Under the pieces are notes generated by a model. The model ran no database searches. It had not been told where the DNA came from and saw nothing but the letters and a program-made list of their open reading frames with translations. Shown here piece by piece: positions 51,624 through 63,279 of a stretch of DNA of 64,000 nt (its first letter is position 1; every line of letters starts with the position of its first letter). The position numbers were made by a program, and so were the translations under genes. The stretch is from Bryoerythrophyllum caledonicum. Its lineage: Eukaryota; Streptophyta; Bryopsida; Pottiales; Pottiaceae. Where the stretch lies: the NCBI GenBank assembly GCA_963971425.1, contig OZ020523.1, forward strand, positions 23,417,105 through 23,481,104, in the 5' to 3' direction.

Positions 51624-51995
51624 TTGAAAATGGTAAGGCACAACGGCCTTGGTGTGGTGGTTTGGGTCATGGCACATTGGTGAGGTGGTTGTGAGTTCAA
51701 GTCCTATTGCCGGCGTGGTGCCTACCGCCATAGTCCACCCAATTATGGTTGGGGGTCCTAAGGCCTTGTTGTATGGGGACCCACAAAGTCCTTGGGGGAG
51801 ATGACATGCCGGTTGTCTCTTAGGCAATTAGTAGGGAAGCACTTAGTGTAGAAAAGTGTTTGTCCTCGAGAGGGGGGAGTAGTTCTATTACACTAGCCTA
51901 TGTCCCATGGCCATATGTTTAGAGAAGAGAATGAACAAATACTATATTCATGCCGGTGTCCTTCGGGGACCGGAGTTCTTCTTCTTGAAAATGGT
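51624..51995 (+). mobile_element. tRNA-derived SINE with LINE-type 3' tail
   Basis: The body is 51635-51984 (350 bp), flanked by perfect 11-bp duplications TTGAAAATGGT at 51624-51634 and 51985-51995. The head carries an A-box-like TTGGTGTGGTGG (51649-51660) and a B-box-like AGTTCAAGTCC (51694-51704) at tRNA spacing, so polymerase III transcription is likely. From about 51858 the sequence follows the 3' end of the E1/E3 LINEs: CTCGAGAGGGGGG stem, AGTAGTTC, TTCATGCCGG, a hairpin with arms CCGGTGTCC and GGGGACCGG around TTC, and TTC repeats. The SINE therefore probably uses the machinery of this LINE family. It encodes no protein. Confidence 0.9.
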
Positions 51996-53945
51996 GTAAG
52001 TAGCTAAGGTTGAAAATTTACCTATACACATATCAAAATTTTGAGAACTAATTATATTGTAGAATGAGAACCAAAAGAGTGAAAGAGAAGGTTCATACCA
52101 TATCTTGTAGTAGTTAAAATATAAACTAAAAGCTATTAAAATCTCTAATTTTTATGGAAGAAGAAAAGTTTATAAGTACTCTGCTGAGCAATGTTTAAAT
52201 AAGTTTGACTTGTATTAAAATGGAATTTTGCATTAAAGGGACGATTTATTTTTAGAATCTCAAATAAATCAATATTGTTTATTTGTATAAACAAACTCAG
52301 TAATTACAAAAGGTTGTAGTAATATTTTGGAGCTGCTCAGAGTCCCTAGAATTGACTTTGGAGTAAGATAGAATTTATTCTAGAGGTCCAATGTGAAAGA
52401 AAACTACATTCCCATGAAGCTGCTACTATGCCACATCTCCATTGTAAAATTAAAAAATTCATGATCAAATTTGACATCATAGAACTTGCCTAAAATGGCA
52501 AAAGTCCCCCAAAGTGCAAAATGTCCTTTAAAGGTTAACCTCGGAGCGTCCAAGGAACCATAATATAGCTTCTTGGATAGCATTTTAAGGATGTTGGTTG
52601 ATGTAAAAGAGTGTTACTCTTTCAATAGTTTTTGACAACCTTAGAAGATCCACTGGCACACCATATGCTAAATGGAAGGGTCATGGAGGGGATTGATATA
52701 TTATTAAAAGAAAGAATGTTCATGTCACAAATCTTAAATATTACTTTTTAGTGTATTTCGGCAACAAAATATAGCTTATCAAGCAAAAATTATGCTCTAG
52801 CTTGATATTTTGAAAAAGTCCAAGGATTTAATCTTTTATGGCATTTTGAACTTTGGGTCTATAATCATGGTATGTTTTTTTTCTAATAATAATATGACAC
52901 TGAATTTTGGTTTCCACCATGATATCAAAAGCTGCAATATATGCCTATGGCAAAATTTCAGATATTAAAGTACATTTTGTATTTGATATAAGTTTTCTTC
53001 ACTATTTCTTCAAACTATCATTGATGATTTCAAAGTTTCACAAAAAAATCTAAACCTTTTGTATTTTATAGTGAAGATGAGATTTCATCCCTAAAAAATA
53101 GAGGCAAAAACTTCCACTTAGATTTAGTTGCAAAATTGAGCATACATGGAAAATGATTTTGAATTTGGTTACACAATCACAAGCTTTAACATTCTAGGAT
53201 TAAAGTAAAAACCAAGATCTCTAATTTTTATGAGGAAGTGAAATTTATTTTGTGTATCTTGTCTAAAAAGGTGAAAAAACTTTGACTTGTCTTGGAGTGG
53301 ACCTTCTACACTATGCAAGATATATATTTTTATAGTCTCAAATAAAATAATGTTATTTACTTGTATTAACCCTTGAGGCAAAAGTATCTCCGTGGGGGAC
53401 AAATTGGGTTCCCTTAAGTTGAGTCTCACGTTCCCTAATTTAGGCATGATTTTCATAATTTTTTGAGGTAGATGCTATTTTGTATTAGCTTCCCATCAAC
53501 ATTTTTTTTATTATAATTTATTTTTATTTTTATTGTGGATAGCTCACTTACAATGCAAATTTTACAATCAATTTTTAGTGATATACAAATTTTTACAAGA
53601 ATCTTTAGCGGTTAAAAATCACATAATGAGTTCATGTATTCTCCCTTCCTCGTCAACTTAGTGGATGTTCTGATTTTGAACTCATAGTCTTTGCAAGCAC
53701 AAATTCTTAACTGGCTTCTAAAAACTGCGTTATACTAGTTTCAAGCTCTTATGAATTGGATTACTGTCCATTCTCGGCAGACGTTGAATACATATGCTCC
53801 AAATACTTGCATATGACACTAATTCATAATGTACACATGTATAAAATATACATATTAGTACACGTAACAGGACTTCAGCTTCTAGCTTACCACCAAAGGA
53901 ATGTAGAATAGAATAAAATGAATGTAATATATTGTATGGAATGTG
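51996..53945. other. Intergenic, AT-rich, with diverged internal duplication
   Basis: No gene recognised. Segments around 52138-52290 and 53212-53370 look like diverged copies of each other (both start CTCTAATTTTTATG and later carry TCTCAAATAAA then TTATTTRTTGTAT-like blocks), and both recall 39620-39690. Probably an old, unidentified dispersed repeat. Confidence 0.45.
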
Positions 53946-55952
53946 GATATTGCCCAACAACTATTTGCTACCCTCCATGCCCCAATACATGCGCCTCACC
54001 ATGCCCTACACACCCGAACCCCTACACACTCAAAGACTCATATATCACCAACAACAACAACAACATCCAACCCAAAAACAACCCCCGGCACACTCACCCA
54101 CCGCATCCATTCCTTCCCCCCCCCCAATACACATCCTCAAAAACCCATCCACATATCCTATAAATCTCATTATTGTCCATAAACATGGAAAGCATATTGA
54201 CTCAAACAAAATCATTAAGAATGATACCAAATATTTATGCCAATGGCAACACAATATCAATACCCACAACAAATGGTTACCCCAACGGAACCTCTTCCCA
54301 TGGCATGACTAAAACACCTCTATCCATAACACCGCACAATTAACACAATACTATCAAAACGCCCAAACAAATTTTACTTAGAAATCATTCAACCACACTA
54401 CCCTCAGGAGCAATTTTGTGACCTAAGATCCGTTATCCCACCCATAAACATTCCCCTTTTAACATCCACACAACCGAATGCAACCTCAAAAAATACATTC
54501 TCACATCAAGCAATACAATTAAACTAATGAAGACGGCGCATATATATACAAAGACAACGGAAGGTATTTATTCACTATCCCTGTCACTAGATTCCAATGG
54601 CTATGGAACCAATACGACAACAAATTACAAACTCCCACAAACATAGAGCCAATAACCCAACCATCTGAAAGTGAAATAGTTTGGCTATACCAAAGATATA
54701 AATATCCCATTCCAAAAAATGACCCTCTCAAAATAGCACAATACACATTACCCACGCCCATTCTAGATTCACCAATATCATACTTCATCATCCAACACTC
54801 GAACTTTTCATCCCTAGTCACATGTTCCATCCAAATCACTAAATTCTACTCACCTTTTGAAAATGACAAATTTTTTGGCTCACTAGGAAATACCTTTAAC
54901 CACAAATGGATTGGAAATGGTATTGCACACCCCCACAATATAGAAGAAACACAAAAGCAGTACATTGGGCAAGACTTGTGGCCAAAAATGATCCAATCTC
55001 TACTTCCACTCTCATTATCACACCAGACAATAACTGGTACCAAAACTTCAACCCACACTCATGGCCATTCCCAGATTCTCACATCATTGCTCTATTAAAG
55101 GCAAATTTGGTACAATATGAAGAAGCCACTTTACTATCCAAATTATTAAATAAACCTTAGCTCGAGCCATCTACCATACAGATACTATGCATGGACCATC
55201 AAAATAATAATATTGGTACGTTGGAACAACTTGTCAGACTTACCTCAATAACAAATAACCTCAACCTACGTCGATCATATACAAAAATAGCTCTACCTAT
55301 ACCTTTCCAAACCCCAGTGAATCGCAACAAAAAATGGTTCCAATTTAGATATGACAACACAACACAAAAACACCTCACCACACCACCCCTCCCCACATAT
55401 CATGACCATATCCCCTTAAAGTTTGGCCCCGCATATAGCCACTACATAGATGGTTCCTTCAAAGAACCAATAGAAGCCAGCCGGGGACACTGGCATAGAA
55501 AAAAAGCCAGATATGGTACATATAACTCCACCAAGGAAACACAAATATCCTTAGAGCAAAAATGATGGCTCTCCATAAAACCCTCCAAATTGTCACTAGA
55601 CAATACGCTAATGAATCTGCACACATCTGTACAGATTTTATAAACATATTGTATCTATTAAACACACAAATAACACACCCTATCCTCCACAATAGCCACC
55701 CCGACCAAGCCATACTAACATCTATGGTCCAAATGCTACAAAATTGCACACGAATTACAATCCTCCATAAACTTGGAGCACATTTCAACATAAAAGGAAA
55801 CCAACAAGCGGATAAACTAGCCTAAGAAGGATCAGATAAATCCCATAGAAATGCCAAACACCTGCATGAACATGTCCACACTACCCCATACCACTTCCAA
55901 AGAGAAAGTTAGTCTTCTATGGAAGACACCTCAAACAAAGGCCCTGTCAAGA
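53946..55952 (+). pseudogene. Decayed Dualen-like LINE fragment E5 (pre-RNase H and RNase H region)
   Basis: Both ends are truncated. Homology to E1 ORF2 begins at the sequence for IAKQLFCHPTC and ends at the sequence for DTPDKGP, so it covers the unassigned region after RT plus RNase H, without RT or RLE. Many frameshifts and stops are present, and the copy is clearly older than E1-E4. RNase H motifs are still readable: HYIDGSFKEP near 55440, HICTDFIN near 55620, NQQADKLA near 55800. Sense-strand G-poverty is retained. No TTC tail or target duplication was found, so it may be a remnant left by deletion. Confidence 0.85.
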
Positions 55953-57023
55953 TCGGCCCATGGAGGCGTTTGTGTAGGTGGTTTCCGATTAGAAACCACC
56001 TAAAGAGTTGTGGAGTTACCGGAAGGCGTACAACTTAGCTCTAATTAGTGATTAGGGTTAGGGTTAATGTCGTGTGACGGCCAGGTCAACGGTGGTGTCT
56101 TTTGACACCTCATTTGAGACTTGGAGTTCAAATGACCTCCATGTGTGGCAGGATTGCTATCTTGTGAGCAGCAAGCGGCGAGTGGCGAGCATTGAGCACT
56201 AAATTTTTTCATTTTTTTTGGTAGTGTTTTTTGATGAATTTGGAAAGGGTCGCCTATGGTCGTGGATTCTATTTAGACTGTGTTGACATATGAAAAAAAA
56301 AAGTGAAATTTACGACGACAATGTACTTGGACATATGGAAGTATGAGTAGTTTAGGATTGATTGCAACAATTCAATTGAAATTGGAAGGGACGCTTGACG
56401 GTGAGGATTTAGAGTTCAGGGTACTGCGACAAGTCAATGGACTATGAAATACAATGGAAAAAATTGAAATTATATGGTTTAGGGTGGCAGGCAGTATCCA
56501 TGTGATACCTAGTTCATACCCTTATAATACCTTGGTGATATCCATATAATACCTAGGTGAATTTTTTTTGATACCATGGAGATACCCGTTGTGTTCGAAC
56601 CACTCTAAATTGAAACAATCTAATTCGAAGCGAACGGCTGTTTGAAAAAGAGCAATGTCTAAGATACAAAGCATATAAACTTAGAGGACATGTAACTAAG
56701 TTACAAAGGATATTTATAATGAATCAAATTTTAAATCGTAGATAGAACGATATCTTTTCATAACGGAGCATGCCATACGATGTTTTTTGTAAGATATACG
56801 TGAATATAATGGGATTTTGACAGGAATGAAGATGATTCACGATGGGACAATGATGAAGACAACCAGCTGGTAGTGTGATGGTAAACAGAGCAACAAACCA
56901 ATGGAGAGGAATCAAGATCCCTCCGCGAAAAGGTCATTGGAGTCAATATCGTGAGAAAAACTATCACTACTCTCCGAGCCACTAACGCAAGCCTCTCCAT
57001 CTATGAACGGACATGTAGTAAAC
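55953..57023. other. Intergenic, AT-rich
   Basis: No gene recognised. A short perfect hairpin is at 55975-56002 (TAGGTGGTTTC, six-base loop, complement). The stretch 56485-56580 holds degenerate short repeats of ATACC-type sequence (GATACCTAG, AATACCTTGG, AATACCTAGG). Confidence 0.5.
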
Positions 57024-60000
57024 CTACGTGGGACTACCGTTTGAAGATGTGGAGGGGAATGTTGTGCTGCAATGGCGTCTACAACCGGGGCATATCAAGG
57101 ATTCAAATGGAATCGTCGTGTGGGGCTCTTCACCTCCAACAACAATGGAGAAAGCACTCCAACATGAGTCCTTGACAATGATGCCATCAACGACGAAGGC
57201 CGACTGCACAAGTTAAAGTCTTGTTAAGAATTTAAGCATGAGACAAGCTAGAACTATAAACCGCATTCCAAAACTGGAACCAAATAAAGGTAGGACTTAC
57301 TCACAACGTCTCTTAGGGACAGTCTTCACCTCTGGCTCGTCGTCATCAACCTCCAAGGGGCGCTTGCGAGAGCCTTCCGCCACCATCGGTGGCGGTGCTG
57401 ACTCGACCTCAATAGTGTCAGGGATCAAAGGAAGGACTTCTTCCACCAACTCTTGGTCCTCCTCCAGTGCCAAAATGTGCCGCTTAAGAGCCTTGCAGGC
57501 CTTAATAGACACCCCTTCATGAAAAAAACAATTCATACGATGTTAGCATTAGATGTAGAAAGTAAAACAAAAGAATTCTGTAATGAAATGAACTAACCAG
57601 TAGATGTTGTAAGATCCAGGACAATGTCCTCCTCCTGTGTGCAGAGATCAATCAGAGGCTCCATGAGGTTCGTAGACTTTTCTCGTGCACCGCGCCATGG
57701 TACGTCGCTATCCGCCCTCATAGTTAGCGTCTCCTGAGTAATCAGATTGGTCATGTGACCATCTGAAGACAAGTGAATCCCGTCTCTTTGCAGCTCCATT
57801 CTATCAAAGAATGAGAATGGAACCGCGGGATCCAGTTTCCTCACGAAGCACTTTACAAGGAAGTACTTGTGAGTGCGCCCAGGGTGGCCATCGCGGAAAA
57901 GTGGTAGCCCGTTGATGGCAAACCACTTTGTCTCCTCCACAAATCCCGCCCAATCAGCCCAGGCTGAAAGTTCATTCGAGATGAACTTCGAGTCCGGGTA
58001 GAACACGATAAGCGGCGCCCCGTCACGAAGCAACGCCCCAACCATCTCAAAGGCTCGGTAAATCCAATGGGATTATTTTTTCCCTCTGTCTGATAACCGG
58101 GTTGGAAGCTTGTTCCAATTCGGTACGTCAATGCCGCCATCAATGTCGGGGACCGGTAAATCCTCTGGAACGTCGAACAGTACCATATCTGCTAAACCTA
58201 GAGTGCAATCCAGAGCCTCATGTTGCCAATGTCGTGAGCCCAAGTGCTCCTTCAAAAACAGGCGAAGCTCCTTCCAAGCTGTCGGTTCGTCACCCTCCAC
58301 GACGACACTATCAAATAGAGACATGATGGAGAGGGCACTCTCACTCATCACCTTCACAGCAGCAGAAGACTGAGGAAGATCGAATAACGGAATCGAGTAC
58401 ACTGTCTGAGAGGGCTTCACATCAAAGGTAGAAGGTCGACTACTAGCTGACGGTGAAACGCCCATTGTCAAAGTCACCGCAGGAGGGACTGCGAATCCTC
58501 CAAATCCTCCCAGTTGAGTAAACAGCTTCTGGGGTCCTTCCTTTGCCACCAACACCGCGAACTCCTTGTACCTCTCCTTTGTCTCTTTCTTCTCCTTCTT
58601 TGAACTCTCCTTCTCCAGCCTAGCAGCCTCCCTCTCTTGTTCCTTGATTACTGCCTTAGCCGCTTTCTCAGCAGCCTTGGCTTTGGCCTTCTCGGATTGC
58701 TCTTCAGACGCTGCCAACGGAGCCGCCAACAAGGGAAGGACGCTGCCAACTACAGGAGGAACCGCAATGGACTCGCAGGCCACTCGTAGCTGGACCTCAT
58801 CTCCAGGTGTGGGATCCACCTCCCGCATCTCCAAGTACCAGGGGCATTGGAGGAGGTGGTGCACAGAAAACCGACGCCTCTGAGTATCTGTGAAGATACA
58901 ATCAGGAGCAGAAGTATCTATCCACTTTGTGAAACGGATATGTAGATCTCCAGCTACCAAGGATCCATGGGCCACGAGCACGCTCCAAAAATACCGCATC
59001 ACTGCTCGCTTCAGAACCTTCTCGCAACCGTCCTGCGCCATAAACTCCTCGCCCTCCGTGTAAGAGCCCCCGTTCCCAATGTAAGTAGAAAACACCTTAG
59101 TCCACAATGTCATGCTCTTCGCCTCAATCCATTTTCCAATGGCGGAAACGGGATTCGGAAGCCCTTCAGTCTTAAGGACAATGTTGTCCTCAAGGAGAAT
59201 CTCTGCGTAGAGCTTCTCAGACTCTTCCTCTAGCTGTAAAACAAAATCAACATAGTTAGGAATTGGTCATAGTACAATCATACAAAAATTAATGTGAATG
59301 TCAAGAAAGAGTGGAGCTTACCCCAGCCCAGAACGCTGCCTTGTGAATCCAGCCACGAAGAACCTTATCTGACACTGGCGAGGCAGGGAAGTTATACTTC
59401 ATCCTGCTGCCCTTGCTCATGTTCCGCCACCTGCACCAGCGCGACTTGAACTTCGCAGCTACCTTAGCAGTGGCAATGAGCTGGAGTTTCTCGGGAGTCA
59501 TCTCGGGACGCACCTAGTAGACATCAAAGTGGCGGTTCACCTAAATCACAATATCAACCATTAGAGTGGAATTTACAATGACATGAGTAAGGAAATCAAT
59601 AAGGATTCTGTTTAAATAAATAAAATTTACCATACCTCTTTGAAGAAATCCTCTCCGTTTGGCAGGTTGGCAATTGCCAACATCCGAGTGAGCATGGTCT
59701 GGCACGTTGTCTTCTTCTTTTGCACAGCTTCAGTGCAACGGCTCACCAACTCTGCGGCACTTCCACGCCGATCTTCACTAACACCCGAGACCAAGGTGTC
59801 CTTAAACTTTTGGATCTGCTCCTCTTGAACAGCAATCAGGCCCCGCTGTGGACAAGATGAGGACGTGAAAAGTTATGAAAGTTAGTGTAGGGTAATAAAA
59901 AGGAGATGAATGGCAAGTACTACCTGGTCTTTCTGGAAGCTCAAGTACCTCGTACATGAGCTTTACAAATGCTTCCAAAGTCATGTAATACCACTTTCGT

Positions 60001-61276
60001 TGTCCCTTCCTTGTCCACTCGAGGACACTAACTTCGTAGTCTTCATCGCTTATGAGCCCCTTCAACTGCTCAAACTCTAAGAGGCCGAAATGTTGAACAC
60101 GCTTTATGTCGTGTGTGAGGTGTTGCACGACGTGATCAGCTTCTTTTTGTCTATGACAAAAGAATGTTATATTAATATAAAATGAAGTCCAGTAGTATAA
60201 GCAAGTGAAACAAACGAAGTTACGAGTAACTTAGTTCCTGCATACCTGTTCAAGTCGGTCATTATATTGAGCAGGATGTGACGGTTCTCGATAGTCGGCT
60301 CGATAATCACGGCTCTAACGGGCACGTGAAAGGCAAGATTGGATGGGTGTAGTTGGGAGATAGCCTCCGTCCAAGCCATGTGGCGATGATTGCCATCCCA
60401 CACGAAGAAGAACATCTCTGAAAATGCCGAGTACTTCGGACGAGTCTTCAACAACTCTTCGAACTTCCGGTCCTCTTCTACCCAAAGATTTGACCACATT
60501 GACCTGTCTTCTGGTTGCACCCGCTTCTTCACAAGGGAGAAACTCTTCACCGAAACGTAAAATCATGCAGAACCACGCCGATACCCGTTGACGAGCTCCC
60601 CCTTCAATTTCTCGACATCGCTCCGAAGAGGTAATCTAACCTCAGTCATGGGCACCATCCGACAGAGCGGAATGGGGAGATCACTTGCAATGGAGCAAAT
60701 ACTGCTCTGTAGGATGTCGTAAGAGGTCCCACGGATAAACCTACGAAAAGACTGAAGTGTTGGAGCGAGCCCATGCTCATCAACAAGTTCGGTGACCCTA
60801 GCGTCGTCCTCCACAATCTCGAGGTCCTCGCCCGAAGAATTTGCCCTAGGTTCCATAGCCTCAACCTGCAACTGTCACTCATTAGAAACCGTGGTAACAA
60901 ACTGAATCCAGCTTAACCATAAATTGGAATAAAAACTAGAATTGATACAAGAAACACACAGCCCCCCAGCCCATCCCACAGCCCACATCACGTGGACATG
61001 CCGCCCAAACCCCACTCCAGGTTCTCAAAACATTCACCCCCCTTGCCAGATTACAGTGCCTCACACTCACTCTCCCTCTTCTTCAACCTCCAGCCCATGA
61101 CAAGACACAAAGAACTCACACAGAAGAGGAAAGGAGAATGCCACTTTTTGACCTCACAATAACTCACGAACCACTCCCTCACCCAGTACATCCCAACACT
61201 CACTCTATAGAAGTGATCATTTCTATGAAGGGCGTGACCAGCTAGCCTGGTGGAAGAATCATGAAGCGACCAGGAG

Positions 61277-61410
61277 CTCGCGAGCAGGGGGAGGATTCCG
61301 GATTTTTTATGAAAATTAGTGACCCCTGAAAATGGCTTTCGGATCCGAAAGCCGTTTTCAGGGGTCACTAATTTTCATAAAAAATCCGGAATCCTCCCCC
61401 TGCTCGCGAG
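61277..61410. repeat. 134-bp near-perfect palindrome, copy 1
   Basis: Symmetric about GGATCC (centre 61343/61344), with outer ends CTCGCGAG on both sides. Comparing the arms base by base I find one mismatch in 67 pairs and no spacer. As RNA it would form a 67-bp hairpin; as DNA a cruciform. Confidence 0.97.
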
Positions 61411-61710
61411 GTCCTTGGCGCGCGCGCTCTCCATAATTTAAACACCTGGTTTCTAGCACTGGCTACTGTATGAAAGCAACACAATTCGACCACTACCCGA
61501 CCCCAGCCTCTACTTCATATGCGAGCTCCCGCCCGAACCCCACCCCACGACCTCACACACACTCACCCCCTCAGCTCCCTCACTCAGAACTCACACTCCT
61601 TCCACCCTCATCAACAGCCCCAAACTCATGACTTGACACACCGAACACATGCACATGTGCACAGGTCGTGACCAGCTAGCCTAGTGGAAGAATCATGAAG
61701 CGACCAAGAG

Positions 61711-61845
61711 CTCGCGAGCAGGGGGGAGGATTCCGGATTTTTTATGAAAATTAGTGACCTTTGAAAATGGCTTTCGGATCCGAAAGCCGTTTTCAGGGAT
61801 CACTGATTTTCATAAAAAAACTTAAATCCTCTCCGTGCTCGCGAG
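61711..61845. repeat. Palindrome, diverged copy 2
   Basis: The same structure with the GGATCC centre at 61776-61781 and CTCGCGAG ends, 135 bp, but with several mismatches in the right arm (for example AACTTAAATCCTCTCCG against AATCCGGAATCCTCCCC in copy 1). The left arm is close to copy 1. Confidence 0.92.
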
Positions 61846-63279
61846 GTCCTTGGCATGCGCGCTCTCCATAATTTAAACACTCGGTTTCCTCACTTACATG
61901 CACTCACCCCCCCGGCTCCCTCACTCAGCCTCACACTCCTTCCACTCTCATCAACAGCCCCAAATTCATGACTTCATACACCGAACCCATACACAAGAAC
62001 ACAGGAATCAGCCACCCGATGACCTCACAATCAAGTGCAACACCAGTCCCTCACCCCGCACATCCTGACACTCACTCACTGAGCGAAGTCGTTTCTCTGA
62101 AGGTCGTGACCAACAAGGAACACCAAGGACGTATCTCGAGTCTTCCTTCCATCGTCTGCAGTGCCTCCTCGGCTAACCTCGTACCTCCTCGCTTTTTGCC
62201 CGCTAACAAAATCTGCACTCACATTGGGACACGCTTGATTTAGAAAAACCAGTACGAATAAAATCCGACACAAGCAAATTCACGATTCAGGGTTATGCAA
62301 TGTGAGGCGACACACAAAAGGAAACACTACGCGCAATATTGGAGGGCAAGAATCCAGTAGGATGCACGTCTGGAAAGAACCAGTCTACCCACCTCACGTA
62401 CAGAGTGCACATATTCTTTCAAACCTTATCGCGATTCACCGGCGAAACCCAAGCTGAGTCTGAGGAGTGACTAATCCTCGCACAAGCTGTACCGCAGAAC
62501 CCGAGAAGTGACACGAATCTGAAACCCTAGTTATCGGGTCCACTATGACCAGAAGTAGCTCAATGACTGTAGCTAGCCACGACGAGACAAGTTGCTCATG
62601 ATCTAAGAACGGTCTTAGGGTGATGAAAGTCAATCGCATGGTGACATACCTGTCTTGGTGGGTCCCCTTCCAGTTCTAGTAAATTATCCGCGAGGTCCTC
62701 TACGCCTCTTCGAGGAGCTGTAACTCCAATACCGAATGCCTTTAATGAGGAACCGTTTCCAACCATTGTGGGGTGTGATGGATTTACACGGCTCCCATAT
62801 TCTTCACTTGAGTCACTATTTTGGCAATCAGACTGGCCTTTACTGCCTTCTGATCCCTTATCTACTTGCAGCGAGGTCTCTGTGGTACTGGATCTATAAT
62901 ACATTCTGACTCTCTTATCTTTTATAGAGTATGCCTCTTCAAGATGCTCATGAATACTAACGGAGGTGCAGGACTCCTAAATAGCAAACCAGGAGGTCAG
63001 AATCAGAGGGACCTACTGACATTCTGCTGTTCAGTCAAATCCGGTGAGATATATAAATTATAGAACAAAACATACCTTAATCCTTGATAGGACGGGATCC
63101 GGTCCCTGGTGGATACTTGACAAATCCCTAAATCGTTCGCCCAATTCCGATGTTTCCACTTCCTGGTTCTGCTCCGCCAACAATGACTGATGTCGTCGCC
63201 GCTCCTTTTGAGCCCGCGTCTGCTTCGGATTAAAGAAATTTGTACTTCGCTTCTTCCGTCCACCTATCTTAGTCATCAT

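Larger units (their letters stand above)
61060..62110. repeat. Tandem duplication (about 435 bp) carrying long palindromes, within the large intron
   Basis: Blocks such as CGTGACCAGCTAGCC, GAAGAATCATGAAGCGACC, the palindrome, and TCTCCATAATTTAAACAC occur twice, about 435 bp apart (61230-61455 and 61665-61890). The flanking TCCCTCACTCAG / AACAGCCCCAAA blocks also recur (61575 and 61918), and a CTGAAGGTCGTGACCA segment starts a third, partial unit near 62096. It lies between exons 2 and 3 of the minus-strand ParB-like gene. Confidence 0.85.
57024..63279 (-). pseudogene. ParB-like / DNA amino-methyltransferase-like fusion gene, multi-exon
   Basis: Minus strand. Exons with GT-AG borders and matching phases: 63076-63279 (MMTKIGGRKKRST), 62650-62976, 60246-60865, 59949-60150, 59636-59845, 59322-59513 (or to 59540), 57598-59233, about 57299-57514, and perhaps 57024-57206. 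Exon 3 contains FFFVWDGNHRHMAW and a following VPVRAVII strand, resembling the ParB/sulfiredoxin-like DGxHR motif. A Lys/Glu/Ala-rich coiled coil lies about 58560-58700. The C-terminal part follows a beta-class methyltransferase: ADMVLFDVPEDL at the DPPY position (58170-58200), a GxLIVFxP strand, then REKSTNLMEPLIDL and EEDIVLDLTTSTG at the DPFxGSG position, completed by GVSIKACKALKRHILALEED across the intron. Both catalytic motifs are degenerate. In-frame stops occur in exon 3 (TGA, about 60556-60558) and exon 7 (TAA, 58073-58075), hence pseudogene, unless these are assembly errors. ParB-methyltransferase fusions are known from phages and bacteria; transfer is an inference. Confidence 0.6.

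Noticed and set aside
53169..53456. 95-codon minus-strand frame in AT-rich DNA
   Set aside because: No recognisable domain, and it lies on the old dispersed repeat.
56049..56066. TTAGGG-like doublet (GGGTTAGGGTTA), possible internal telomere repeat
   Set aside because: Only about two units, and not the plant TTTAGGG array; too short to mean anything.
61051..61368. 105-codon minus-strand frame crossing the palindrome
   Set aside because: Lies in an intron and its start is inside the palindrome; no homology seen and explained by the repeat.
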